Position numbers and translations under genes: made by a program. From positions 1 to 48,441 of the forward strand of contig WRJK01000009.1 in NCBI GenBank assembly GCA_009782285.1: a stretch of 48,441 bases of DNA. Direction: 5' to 3'. Positions 1 to 7,731 of this stretch are shown one piece after another. The notes beneath the pieces are model-generated. The model was not told the DNA's origin and did no database searches. It saw only the letters and a program-made list of their open reading frames with translations. The DNA is from Clostridiales bacterium. Its GTDB lineage: Bacteria; Bacillota; Clostridia; Peptostreptococcales; Anaerovoracaceae. Within the stretch, counting starts at the first letter, position 1; each line of letters begins with the position of its first letter.

Positions 1-41
1 TTTTTCATTTCAATGGCAGCTTGTCATAGTTCAACTGATAA
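1..41. other. Window edge downstream of the response regulator
   Basis: These bases follow the response regulator stop on the minus strand. A minus-strand ATG at 6-8 followed by AAA could begin a further gene, and a sensor kinase would be the expected partner, but there is no convincing ribosome binding site and only two codons are visible. No gene is called. Confidence 0.3.
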
Positions 42-725
42 TTACCCCTCAAACCTGTAACCATGCCCGCGCAAGGTAACTATAATATCGGCGTAAGGCC
101 CCATTGCCCTGCGCAGCAGCTTTATGTGTGTGTCAAGGGTTCTGTCGTCGCCGCTGTAGTCATGGCTGTAGCCCCACACCTCAGTTAAAATGCTTTCCCT
201 GGAAACGGCTACGCCCTTGTGCTTTATGAGAAAAAACAGCAGATCGTACAGCTTGGGCGCCAAATCTGCCTGTTTGCCGTCGACTAGGACTCTGTGCGCT
301 GTCAGGTCAGCCAGGAAACCGCCTTTTGCAAAGGTTAAATGGCCTTCACGGGTTTCAGAGTTTTTTTCTGCCCGGCGCAAAATTGCCGCAATCCTCAGCA
401 TGATTTCCTTTGATGAAAACGGCTTAACCACATAATCGTCTATGCCTGCTTCAAAGCCAAGGACTTTGTCGTATTCCTCGCCCAGTGCTGTGAGCATGAT
501 AATAGGCACGTCGGAGGTTTCGCGTATTTCCCGGACAGCGGAAAAGCCGTCAAGCTCCGGCATCATAGCATCCATGATGATGATGTCGAATTGCTCATTC
601 CTGCATATTTCCACAGCCTCTTTGCCGTTCCCGGCTTCGGCGGTTTCGTAGCCTTCGAACTGCGCGTACCGCTTGATGACGGTTCGCAGACCGGGCTCGT
701 CGTCGCAAATCAGTATTTTTGCCAC
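42..725 (-). CDS. OmpR/PhoB-type response regulator
   Basis: Two-component response regulator of about 227 residues. The N-terminal receiver domain opens with KILICDDEPG (acidic pocket), has the phosphoacceptor Asp in IIIMDAMMPELDG, the Thr of IIMLTALG and the Lys of DDYVVKPF. The C-terminal half is a winged-helix DNA-binding domain ending LRGHGYRF, typical of the OmpR class. I place the start at the GTG at 725, because AGGTGA lies just upstream and the codon begins 4 bases after the cotH-like stop, which suggests translational coupling. An upstream ATG at 770 would lie inside cotH and lengthen the protein beyond the family norm. It is the last gene of the VTC-DUF4956-CotH operon seen here; its kinase may lie beyond the left edge. 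What it controls cannot be read from the sequence. Confidence 0.93.
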   Translation of the reverse strand: MAKILICDDEPGLRTVIKRYAQFEGYETAEAGNGKEAVEICRNEQFDIIIMDAMMPELDGFSAVREIRETSDVPIIMLTALGEEYDKVLGFEAGIDDYVVKPFSSKEIMLRIAAILRRAEKNSETREGHLTFAKGGFLADLTAHRVLVDGKQADLAPKLYDLLFFLIKHKGVAVSRESILTEVWGYSHDYSGDDRTLDTHIKLLRRAMGPYADIIVTLRGHGYRFEG

Positions 726-729
726 AATG

Positions 730-2583
730 TCACCTGTTTGGAGGGTTTCCAGGCCAGCTGCGGTTGCCACCTCCTGGCCATCTTGTTTGCATCTCTTCGA
801 GCATCGATATCTGTTCTTCGGTCAAACCGAGTTCAGAGAGAGAGGCTTTTACGTCTTCCGTAAGCTCGCCGCCAGCTTCCATAAGCGTTTGCATGGCTTG
901 CCGCATCAGATCCATGTCGATGTCCGGCATACCGCCGCCTTGCCTGCCCCAGCCGCCCGGCTGCCTGTCCCAGCCCCCGGGCTGGCCATCCTGCCCACCT
1001 TGCCTCATGCCACCCATCATCGACCCAAGCACCGAAAGATCCACCGAACTTGAGTCAACCAGCAACGAATTGTCGGCGCTTTGGCTGGTTGTTGTAGACG
1101 GGACGGTGCCGTCAAGTTGGCCAAGGATGCTTTTTGCCCTCAGTCGCCCTAGGTCGGTTAAAACGGGAAGAGATGCTTCGTACTGGTCATATGAAAAGTA
1201 CGCAGAAACGTCGTTCTTCACGAACTGGTTGATTTTTGCATTCAGATCATCGACTGTGCTTTCAAACAAGCCGCTTTCGAAATACCCCTCTGCTATTAAG
1301 CGCAAGTATTCATGATATTTGTCTAAGTATTCGTCAACTTCCAGCAGTTTGTTCAGAAGCGGCCTGTCTTCCATGCGTATGCCGCTCACAGGGGTGTCTA
1401 TGGGGAAGTTTACGACGCTTGACGCATTTCCTGACTGAAACCCGCCGAAAGCAAGGCCGTAGTCCCATGGCAGAATGGCTATCTTCCCGTCACGCTCGCA
1501 GATATAGTAGTTCTGCTGCATGTTTGAAGTGTAGCTGTCGAGGTTGACGACTACCGTATGAGCAGCGAAGTAACGCAGTATTTCGTCAATGTCAAAATAT
1601 TTCTCGAGGCTGGTTCCTGAGTTCAGGTTTTCAATAGCCGTGATCACGCGCTGTTTGTCCTTGTCTGAGTTTTTGCTTGACACGGCATTGTTGAAAATCG
1701 CGCTGTAGCTATCAGGGTCGTCATCTGTGTAGAGCAGCGACCCCCCGCCAGAATTCCTGCCAAAGCCGGGGCCGCCCATGCCGCCGGGGCCGCCCATGCC
1801 ACCGGGGAACTCGCGCATTTCGGCATCCGGCGGCTGCATATCCGGGAATTCACCCATGTCTCCACCCGGTGGCCTGCCGGGGAATTCACCCATACCGCCG
1901 CCTCGCTGCCTGATGGGGAAGCCGTCGGCGTTTTCTTGAAACATGTCCTCAAAATTCTGTCGCATGCCCATCTGAATTTTCACATTGTACAGCTGTCCGG
2001 CAGAAGTGCCGTATGCCCTTTCTAAAAAGGACTTGTCGTAGCGCTCCAATGCTACGAAGAAGCCATAGTCTTCGCCGTTGACCGTCACATTTGCGTAGTT
2101 GGCAAGCGGCGCCGGCACCCCGATGTATTTCATTATTTCATACGAAAGATAGTCTTTCATGTAAGTGGCGTCTCCGAGCATGTTGTTGATGCACAAGGTG
2201 TCAAGCCCATAGCATCTTTGCCCTTTGACGTAGTGGCTGAACTTGAACTGCAGGCTGTACCTGCCGCCACCTGACCTCCCCATCTGAGACAGGCTGGAGT
2301 TGCCCTTTGTCCGGATGCCAACTGTGCTGAAACGCTGCCCGTTTATTACCAAGTCGCCGGGAATCCATTCTTTTGCCATAGCGTTGTTCAAAAGCCCCTG
2401 CCAGTCGCCATCGTCTACTTGGATGTCAATGGTGAGCACTTCGTCCCCAAACAGCCTCTTCTGGTATTCAGGGGTTGCAGTTGTGTCAAATGCGTTTGCA
2501 GCATACACGAAAAACCCGCAGAAAACAAGGCAGGCACACAGCAAAAGGGAAGTTATTGCCGGGATATATTTGCTTGTTATCAT
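730..2583 (-). CDS. CotH kinase family protein, secreted or membrane-anchored
   Basis: 617-residue protein with an N-terminal hydrophobic segment (residues about 8-30, signal peptide or anchor), then a CotH fold. Family marks include IRTKGNSS near 90, NLDSYTSNMQQNYY near 347-360 and LPWDYGLAFGG near 371-381; D349 and D374 are the likely metal-binding acids. CotH proteins are atypical protein kinases first known from spore coats. A Gly/Met/Pro-rich insert at 228-281 and a second Gly/Gln/Trp-rich stretch near 527-556 are low complexity and absent from compact CotH proteins. The ATG is preceded by AAGGGGGTG. The neighbours (DUF4956 and VTC polymerase upstream, response regulator downstream) form a gene set that recurs in Firmicutes; its joint role is not established. 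The target is unknown, and nothing here ties it to sporulation. Confidence 0.9.
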   Translation of the reverse strand: MITSKYIPAITSLLLCACLVFCGFFVYAANAFDTTATPEYQKRLFGDEVLTIDIQVDDGDWQGLLNNAMAKEWIPGDLVINGQRFSTVGIRTKGNSSLSQMGRSGGGRYSLQFKFSHYVKGQRCYGLDTLCINNMLGDATYMKDYLSYEIMKYIGVPAPLANYANVTVNGEDYGFFVALERYDKSFLERAYGTSAGQLYNVKIQMGMRQNFEDMFQENADGFPIRQRGGGMGEFPGRPPGGDMGEFPDMQPPDAEMREFPGGMGGPGGMGGPGFGRNSGGGSLLYTDDDPDSYSAIFNNAVSSKNSDKDKQRVITAIENLNSGTSLEKYFDIDEILRYFAAHTVVVNLDSYTSNMQQNYYICERDGKIAILPWDYGLAFGGFQSGNASSVVNFPIDTPVSGIRMEDRPLLNKLLEVDEYLDKYHEYLRLIAEGYFESGLFESTVDDLNAKINQFVKNDVSAYFSYDQYEASLPVLTDLGRLRAKSILGQLDGTVPSTTTSQSADNSLLVDSSSVDLSVLGSMMGGMRQGGQDGQPGGWDRQPGGWGRQGGGMPDIDMDLMRQAMQTLMEAGGELTEDVKASLSELGLTEEQISMLEEMQTRWPGGGNRSWPGNPPNR

Positions 2584-2613
2584 TTTTTCACCCCCTTTTT
2601 CAACCGTGCAGCG

Positions 2614-3282
2614 TTACATGTAGTAGTCGCCGTTATATGAAACCAGCGTCGCGTTCAAAACGCCTTCGACGCCAAGAAGCGAGTTGACGAATTGGGACGA
2701 GGATTCTTTCAGGCGCACCTCAACGGTCAATTCGACGCCATCCTTCGACACGCTTTTCGCTTTTACGACGTTTTTCTTAGTCTGGCTTTTTAAAATCTGG
2801 AGCGACTGTGTTTCCGCATCTTCCCCAGCGCAGCTGATGACCACAACGTAAGGCGTGTCGTTCACCCTGCGGTTCACGAAAACGAACAAGATCAGCCCGA
2901 TGACTAGGGAACCGATGACTGCCAGCGGGATAAGCCCCACGCCTACAACGATGCCCACCGAGATGGACCAGAACAGGTAAACCAAGTCAAGGGGTTCCTT
3001 TACAACGGTTCTGAAGCGGACAATCGAAAGCGCACCGATCATTCCAAGAGATGCAAGCAAGTTCGAAGACACGGCCAAGATGATGAGGGTTGTGATGAGG
3101 CTCATGGCAACAAGCGCTATGCCAAATGACGACGAGTGCATGACGCCCCTGAAAGTCTTCGTATAGACTATGTAGATGAACAGCCCAAGGGCAAGGGACA
3201 CAAACAGCGCTATGAGTATTTCAGGTATCGAAAACGCTGCTGCCCTGTTTAGAAAACTAAAGTCTGATAATTGTTCCAACAT
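2614..3282 (-). CDS. DUF4956 domain membrane protein
   Basis: 222-residue integral membrane protein. The N-terminal half holds about four hydrophobic helices (from IPEILIALFVSLALGLFIYI to LIPLAVIGSLVIGLILFVFV) with the family signature GMIGALSIVRFRTVVKEPLD between them. The C-terminal third is a soluble alpha/beta domain that looks ferredoxin-like. The ATG at 3282 is chosen because AAGGAG precedes it at good spacing; the reading frame is open further upstream but would overlap the VTC gene. It sits 37 bases after the VTC gene and 30 before cotH, in the same operon. DUF4956 proteins commonly accompany VTC-domain and CotH proteins. Its function is unknown; a membrane partner for the VTC polymerase is a reasonable inference. 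Confidence 0.88.
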   Translation of the reverse strand: MLEQLSDFSFLNRAAAFSIPEILIALFVSLALGLFIYIVYTKTFRGVMHSSSFGIALVAMSLITTLIILAVSSNLLASLGMIGALSIVRFRTVVKEPLDLVYLFWSISVGIVVGVGLIPLAVIGSLVIGLILFVFVNRRVNDTPYVVVISCAGEDAETQSLQILKSQTKKNVVKAKSVSKDGVELTVEVRLKESSSQFVNSLLGVEGVLNATLVSYNGDYYM

Positions 3283-3319
3283 GAAAGATTCTCCTTTTGT
3301 GATTATAATATGCCTGTTG

Positions 3320-3988
3320 TCATACAAGCCTTGCAACAACGTACTTTGAAAACTCTGCTTGGTTCCGCCAACCGATCTGCAATACGTCGCGGATGACATC
3401 CGGCAGGAAACCGTCGTATTTGATCTCCAGTATGACGGCACCGGTCGCCGGGATAGTTGTCAACTCTGGGTTAAGAAAGCCCCCGGGGCTGTTTGACGTC
3501 CTAATGCCGCTGTCGAGAGTGATGCGGACGTTTCCAGCCGGGAACATGTAGGCTTCCCGGCAGTATTCTACCACGTTTTTCGGCCGCAGGTTCTGGTAAC
3601 GCATTTTTGTGTAGAATTCCATGAGCAGCGGCACCTCCGGGTTCCTGAAGACGTCTAAATTACCTGCAAGCAATGCCGCAACCTGTTCAGCTGTCACAGC
3701 GGCGCTTTCCTTGTATGAAAGCCGGTTCGCTTTGCTCTTCTTTTCGAGCCGCATGAAGGACGTGTCCCCGTTGTAGTAACGGAGCCTGAATTTCTCCCGC
3801 CGGCTCATTCCTGACAATTTTTCCACAACCGCTTTATCCGAATAGTTGTCGAAATAAAGGCTGCGCACACTGTAGCTGCCGTCAGCCCCGGCGTTTTTAT
3901 CGGGCTTCGCCACGGCTGAGAGCCTTGCCCTCAGCTGTGCACAGTCAGAAATGTTGATATAGTGCTTAAGCTCGTGCCTACCGTTCAT
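3320..3988 (-). CDS. VTC-domain polyphosphate polymerase
   Basis: 222-residue protein of the VTC/CYTH-like tunnel family, known in yeast Vtc4 for making inorganic polyphosphate from ATP. Visible family features are RHELKHYI at the N terminus, RSLYFDN, REKFRLRYYNGD, LEKKSK and the closing LEIKYDG; the many Arg and Lys line the phosphate tunnel in the family. I take the ATG at 3988 because GGAG lies 7 bases upstream; the ATG two codons earlier abuts that site. It is the first gene of the CotH operon. No SPX or membrane domain is fused to it, unlike the eukaryotic proteins, so the following DUF4956 protein may supply the membrane part (inference). Confidence 0.9.
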   Translation of the reverse strand: MNGRHELKHYINISDCAQLRARLSAVAKPDKNAGADGSYSVRSLYFDNYSDKAVVEKLSGMSRREKFRLRYYNGDTSFMRLEKKSKANRLSYKESAAVTAEQVAALLAGNLDVFRNPEVPLLMEFYTKMRYQNLRPKNVVEYCREAYMFPAGNVRITLDSGIRTSNSPGGFLNPELTTIPATGAVILEIKYDGFLPDVIRDVLQIGWRNQAEFSKYVVARLV

Positions 3989-4026
3989 TGACATTCTCCA
4001 TTTGCATGTGTATACATATATTTTAC

Positions 4027-4032
4027 ATTATA
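4027..4032 (-). promoter_or_regulatory. Possible -10 box for the VTC-DUF4956-CotH operon
   Basis: The minus strand reads TATAAT about 40 bases upstream of the VTC start. No good -35 box was found at 16-18 bases, so this is a weak call. Confidence 0.35.
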
Positions 4033-4115
4033 AAATGAACTTGCGTTGTAGTTTCTCTGAATTTCAGGTGAATTTTTTTGTTTGAACGGCCGCCAGGGAG
4101 TCGGGTCGGGGGTTG

Positions 4116-4144
4116 TTGACACTTCGATACATGTGTAATATAAT
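4116..4144 (+). promoter_or_regulatory. Consensus sigma-A promoter upstream of the vapBC remnant
   Basis: TTGACA at 4116-4121, a 17-base spacer, then TATAAT at 4139-4144. Both boxes match the consensus exactly. The first ribosome binding site downstream (GGAGG at 4153-4157) serves the vapB remnant. The promoter should still be active and could also feed the aminotransferase at 4572. Confidence 0.8.
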
Positions 4145-4165
4145 GCACATAGGGAGGTGTGCGGT

Positions 4166-4312
4166 TTGCGTAAGAACATCATGATAGACGACAATATGAT
4201 TGAGAGGGCAAATAACATTTTCCGATGGCTACGACCATCGGGCTTTGAGGGAGGAGCGGTAATTGATTCTGGTCGATACAACTGTTGTAATCAACTATCT
4301 AAAAGGAATTGA
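4166..4312 (+). pseudogene. vapB antitoxin remnant
   Basis: A 48-codon TTG-start frame behind GGAGG begins MRKNIMIDDNMIERANNI, which matches the N-terminal strand and helix of VapB antitoxins. The usual following TGLKTKREAVEEAL-type region is missing. In another frame the bases just before vapC (about 4214-4262) read FSDGYDHRALREER then stop, which looks like a VapB C-terminus ending exactly at the vapC start. The simplest reading is an internal deletion with loss of frame. A perfect 7-bp hairpin (4222-4228 with 4235-4241) sits at the junction. Confidence 0.65.
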
Positions 4313-4514
4313 GAATGCTAAAACGATCATTTTTGACGATGTATTGAGAAGGAAGATTCCTTATGGAATTGCGGCATACACTTATCAGGAGGTGCTCCAA
4401 GGGGCAAAGGATAAGAAGGAATTTGAGTGCCTGAAGGACTATCTTGCAACGCAAACCATTTACTGTCTGCCAGAAGGGCGAGAAACATTTGAAGAAGCGG
4501 CACGCATCCATTGA
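4263..4514 (+). pseudogene. Truncated vapC PIN-domain toxin
   Basis: The 83-residue frame starts MILVDTTVVINYLKG, the first catalytic strand of VapC PIN-domain ribonucleases with Asp5, and continues through the helices with TYQEVLQGAKD. It stops at FEEAARIH, where intact VapC proteins of about 130 residues continue with the region carrying the last two acidic residues of the active site. The toxin should therefore be inactive. It overlaps the vapB remnant, as in functional pairs. Confidence 0.7.
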
Positions 4515-4571
4515 CAAAAGGGCTAAAAATATTATAGCGAGGCTAAAGCCTTAGGAAAGGTGGTATGATAC

Positions 4572-5810
4572 ATGAACAGTTTTTTGTTTGCAGAACAAAA
4601 TGGCAGGATCGTCCCAATGGAGGACAAAATATTCGGGATCAACAGGCAGGCAAAGGAACTTGAGGCCAAGATCGGGAAGGAGGCTGTCGTAAACGCAACT
4701 ATCGGCTCGCTGCTCGACGACGAGGGCAGGCTTGTCGTGCTTTCGTCAGTTGTGGAGGTTATGAAAAGCCTTGACGCTGTTGATTATGCAGACTATGCGC
4801 CGATTGGCGGCACAGTTGAATTCAAAAAAGCGGTAATAAAAGCTGCCTTCGGTAATTTTGAGCCAGATTGCTTCACGGGGGTGGTTGCCACGCCGGGAGG
4901 GACCGGCGCCATCAGAAACACAATCTCGAATTTCTCGAAATACGGGGATGAAATTTTGACTTCCGACTGGTTTTGGGCACCGTATAGCACGATTGCTCAG
5001 GAGATTGGCAGAAAAATTGCGACCTATGAACTGTTTGACGGAGAAGGGCATTTTAACATTGAGGCATTCAGCAAAAAAGCCAGAGAGCTCATTGAAAGGC
5101 AAGGCAGGCTCGTCGTGATAATAAACACGCCAGCCCACAACCCGACAGGGTACTCGCTGACAGCCGGCGACTGGGACAAGGTGGTAGAGAGCCTTGAATT
5201 GATGTGCACCAGTGAAAGAAAAGCCACAATCCTCGTTGATGCGGCATACATAGATTTTGCCGGGGACGCTGACGAATACAGAGCATTTTTGCCTAAGCTT
5301 GAGAAACTGCCTGAGAACATTCTGCCGATAATTGCCTACAGCCTTTCAAAGACCTTTACGTTGTACGGGATGAGAAGCGGTGCAATGATATGCATGACGC
5401 AGAACAAAGATGTAGCCGACGAGTTTGTGAGAGTGTGCGAATTTTCTGCCAGAGGCACTTGGTCAAACTGCACAAGGTCTGCCATGACTGTCCTTTCTAG
5501 AATCTATAACGACGCAGCTTTGCTGAAAAAGGTCGACGAGGAAAGGAGAGGGTACCGCGATATGCTCCTAAGAAGAGGGAAGGCATTCGAAAGTTCAGCA
5601 AAAGAGGCCGGGCTTGCCATAGTCCCCTTTGATGCAGGTTTTTTTGCGTCCATACCTTGCGAGAGCCCGGACGCAATAGGGAAAGAGCTGCAAAAGGACG
5701 GGATTTTCCTCGTGCCGCTTGCCAAAGGGCTCAGGGTCTCAGTGGCGTCTATATCGGAAGAAAGGTGCAGGGCAATGCCTGCAAAAGTGCGTGCCGCGCA
5801 AGGCATATAA
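4572..5810 (+). CDS. Class I/II PLP-dependent aminotransferase
   Basis: 412-residue fold-type I aminotransferase of the aspartate/aromatic group. The PLP lysine is K260 in YSLSKTFTLYGMRSG. Other family marks are TPGGTGAI near 107-114, NPTG at 190-193, the cofactor-contacting Asp in VDAAY near 223, and the C-terminal substrate Arg in KGLRVSVASI. The ATG lies behind AAAGGTGG. The protein should exchange an amino group between an amino acid and a 2-oxo acid in the cytoplasm; the substrate is not clear, with aromatic amino acids or aspartate most likely. It follows the vapBC remnant, probably on its promoter, and precedes an unrelated toxin pair, so the context does not narrow the role. Confidence 0.9.
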   Translation: MNSFLFAEQNGRIVPMEDKIFGINRQAKELEAKIGKEAVVNATIGSLLDDEGRLVVLSSVVEVMKSLDAVDYADYAPIGGTVEFKKAVIKAAFGNFEPDCFTGVVATPGGTGAIRNTISNFSKYGDEILTSDWFWAPYSTIAQEIGRKIATYELFDGEGHFNIEAFSKKARELIERQGRLVVIINTPAHNPTGYSLTAGDWDKVVESLELMCTSERKATILVDAAYIDFAGDADEYRAFLPKLEKLPENILPIIAYSLSKTFTLYGMRSGAMICMTQNKDVADEFVRVCEFSARGTWSNCTRSAMTVLSRIYNDAALLKKVDEERRGYRDMLLRRGKAFESSAKEAGLAIVPFDAGFFASIPCESPDAIGKELQKDGIFLVPLAKGLRVSVASISEERCRAMPAKVRAAQGI

Positions 5811-5858
5811 AAACTGAGCTTAATCGGATGGACAAGGTTTCATAAACAGGAGAGCAGG

Positions 5859-6242
5859 ATGATGCAACTATGCTATGACGAAAAACTAAGTATGATGAGT
5901 GCGCTAAATTGGGACTACTTGGACGAATTCGAGGACATGCTTGCTGTAATAGACGGTCGGCTTGAAAGCTCTGGAGTATTTACACAGGACAAATTGTTTG
6001 TTCGCTCCCTAGAGCGCCTCCCATGGCACTACGTCACCGCCCTTTGGGGGATCGAGGCAATAACGAGGCTATACACCCCGGAAGTAGCAATGCGCATATG
6101 GCCTAAAGAGAGGAGGCGGTATTTTGATTACGCTGTCGCAGTATTACGAAGAGAGCCTATACCCCCTGCAAGATGGGGTGATGAATACTATAAGTCAATG
6201 TGGCGTCCGTTTTTATCTAACCGGTGGTACAGCGTTGAGTAG
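5859..6242 (+). CDS. Small protein upstream of and overlapping the AbiEii-type toxin, probable antitoxin
   Basis: 127-residue acidic protein with no domain I can name. The ATG has AGGAGA 5 bases upstream; a second ATG follows at once (5862). The central part (SLERLPWHYVTALWGIEAI) is helical and protein-like, and the C-terminal 39 codons, ending LSNRWYSVE, are read in a different frame from the next gene over 119 bases. Position and tight overlap with an AbiEii-type nucleotidyltransferase suggest the antitoxin or regulator of a type II or IV toxin-antitoxin pair; this is inference, as it does not look like the classical winged-helix AbiEi. The alternative is a shorter protein with a spurious extension. 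Confidence 0.65.
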   Translation: MMQLCYDEKLSMMSALNWDYLDEFEDMLAVIDGRLESSGVFTQDKLFVRSLERLPWHYVTALWGIEAITRLYTPEVAMRIWPKERRRYFDYAVAVLRREPIPPARWGDEYYKSMWRPFLSNRWYSVE

Positions 6243-6798
6243 AGCCTATTTTAGCCACCGATACTCAGACGATCTGGATTTTTTTGTAAACGGCGACAAT
6301 GAATATACGGCTCAGGTCAGGGAGGTGGTTTCCCAACTGAAGGACAACGGGTTTTGTATTGATACCGAAAACGAATTTATCAGCAGCGAATCGTTTACAA
6401 GTTTTAAAGTGCATTGGGACAAATCCGACGCGATACTGAAGTTGGACTTTGTAAATGACGTATCTGCACATTTTGGCGAAATTACCGATACAAGCATCTA
6501 CTATAGAACCGACTCAATAAGGAATATGCTTGCGAACAAGCTAACTGCGATTTTTCGTTTTGCTGCGAAAGACGTTGCCGATATTCGGGAAATTGCTATG
6601 AACGAGAAGGTAAATTGGTCGCAGGCAATCCAAGACGCCCGGCAAAAAGAAGTTGGGATAGAGCTATACCACGTGTCCAGTATTCTTTCAGGCATGCCAA
6701 AAAGTGAATTTGACAGCATTAACTGGATCAGAAAGCCAGCTTGGGAAGAATTTAAGTTGGATATCGATAAAATTGCATTAGAGATGCTCAGCGATTGA
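6124..6798 (+). CDS. AbiEii/AbiGii-family nucleotidyltransferase toxin
   Basis: 224-residue protein with the minimal nucleotidyltransferase signature: GGTALSRAYF (Gly34, Gly35), SDDLDFF (Asp50 and Asp52), and a third acid in LKLDFV (Asp108). The later NMLANKLTAIFRFAAKDVADI helix, with conserved Lys and Asp, is typical of the AbiEii group. Known members are toxins of abortive-infection systems that transfer nucleotides to targets such as tRNA or protein. The TTG start is supported by AGGAGG 7 bases upstream (6111-6116). The start lies inside the preceding gene, so translation is probably coupled. It ends 11 bases from the convergent FkbM gene with no visible terminator. Confidence 0.85.
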   Translation: MITLSQYYEESLYPLQDGVMNTISQCGVRFYLTGGTALSRAYFSHRYSDDLDFFVNGDNEYTAQVREVVSQLKDNGFCIDTENEFISSESFTSFKVHWDKSDAILKLDFVNDVSAHFGEITDTSIYYRTDSIRNMLANKLTAIFRFAAKDVADIREIAMNEKVNWSQAIQDARQKEVGIELYHVSSILSGMPKSEFDSINWIRKPAWEEFKLDIDKIALEMLSD

Positions 6799-6809
6799 CA
6801 GCGTCAGTG

Positions 6810-7718
6810 CTATTCGTGCGTCGCCAGCAAGGACAGTTCCGTTGGGAAGACGGACGTCCCGTGGTAGCGCAGGTAAAAATTGTACCCCGGGCAGATTTCA
6901 TCGAGCATCCTAGGTATTCTCCAGATGTTCTCAATTTTGTGGTGGACAGAAACCGCAAGCTTAGGCTTGTTTCCCCTAATGTGCGCTGAGCAGCCCGCAA
7001 GCGCTTTCTGCTCGTCGCCCATGACGCTTATTTTGACAAAAGTGACAGGTTCTTTTACGTCTTCGTCGATGGTTGTCATTGCAACTGCCGTTTCGGATTG
7101 TTCGGACTTGTCAGAGGCTTTTTTCGGGCAGATTATTATGTTTTTGTATTTTGCCAGGTTTTTGCTCAGCATTGACAGATTGTCAGGTGAAATTTCATAA
7201 CAATATATTGTTTTGTAGTCTTTGTACGTATTGATGTATTTGATGACGCTGGCGCCCGCGTAGGCACCGATATCCACGAAGACCTCGTCTTTGCAGCATT
7301 TTAATAAGTCCATGTCGAAATTCTCATGGTAAAGGTGCTCCCGGACATTCTTCAATGAGTTTAAATCAAAATAGTACCAGTTGTTGACCAAAGCGAACAG
7401 GATGTGGCGAGAACGGTAGTCGCTCAAGCGGTAGTACAGCCACAGTAAATCAACCCAGTGCTCATGCAGCGCATGCGCCCTGTTTTCGAAGACCTGATGG
7501 TCGTCCCCTGCGTCGCAAAGCGAACCCCAAAGCGGGTGCTTGCTGCAGTACTCTTCAAACTGGATTCGCGATTCGGCGGGGAAAGACTTATACCTGCCAA
7601 GCATCAAATGGTATATTTGCATGTACGAAAGCCCCTTAAAATCCTCTATCAGGGATACGAACTTGTCGTCGATGGGGTAATTCGCGGCTGTTTGGCCGTT
7701 TGCGTTTTTTTCTGGCAT
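6810..7718 (-). CDS. FkbM-family SAM-dependent methyltransferase
   Basis: 302-residue protein. The C-terminal part is an FkbM methyltransferase: SAM-binding motif I is VFVDIGAYAGASVIKYI near 146-162, followed by IYCYEISPDN (motif II acid), TTIDEDV, VKISVMGDEQKALAG in place of the usual D-V-E-G form, and a closing YLRYHG strand. FkbM enzymes usually O-methylate sugars or polyketides. The N-terminal 140 residues are helical and unassigned. The ATG has AAAGGAG upstream. It lies 13 bases after the DTD2-like gene and is surely co-transcribed, though the acceptor and any link to the tRNA deacylase are unknown. Confidence 0.82.
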   Translation of the reverse strand: MPEKNANGQTAANYPIDDKFVSLIEDFKGLSYMQIYHLMLGRYKSFPAESRIQFEEYCSKHPLWGSLCDAGDDHQVFENRAHALHEHWVDLLWLYYRLSDYRSRHILFALVNNWYYFDLNSLKNVREHLYHENFDMDLLKCCKDEVFVDIGAYAGASVIKYINTYKDYKTIYCYEISPDNLSMLSKNLAKYKNIIICPKKASDKSEQSETAVAMTTIDEDVKEPVTFVKISVMGDEQKALAGCSAHIRGNKPKLAVSVHHKIENIWRIPRMLDEICPGYNFYLRYHGTSVFPTELSLLATHE

Positions 7719-7731
7719 TGGAAACTCTCCT

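Noticed and set aside
4222..4241. Perfect 7-bp hairpin in the vapB remnant taken as a terminator
   Set aside because: It is followed by GCTTTGAGG and not a T run; it may be a by-product of the deletion.
3985..4281. Minus-strand frame upstream of and overlapping the VTC gene start
   Set aside because: It covers promoter DNA and the vapB remnant, has no ribosome binding site or family likeness, and would overlap the VTC start.
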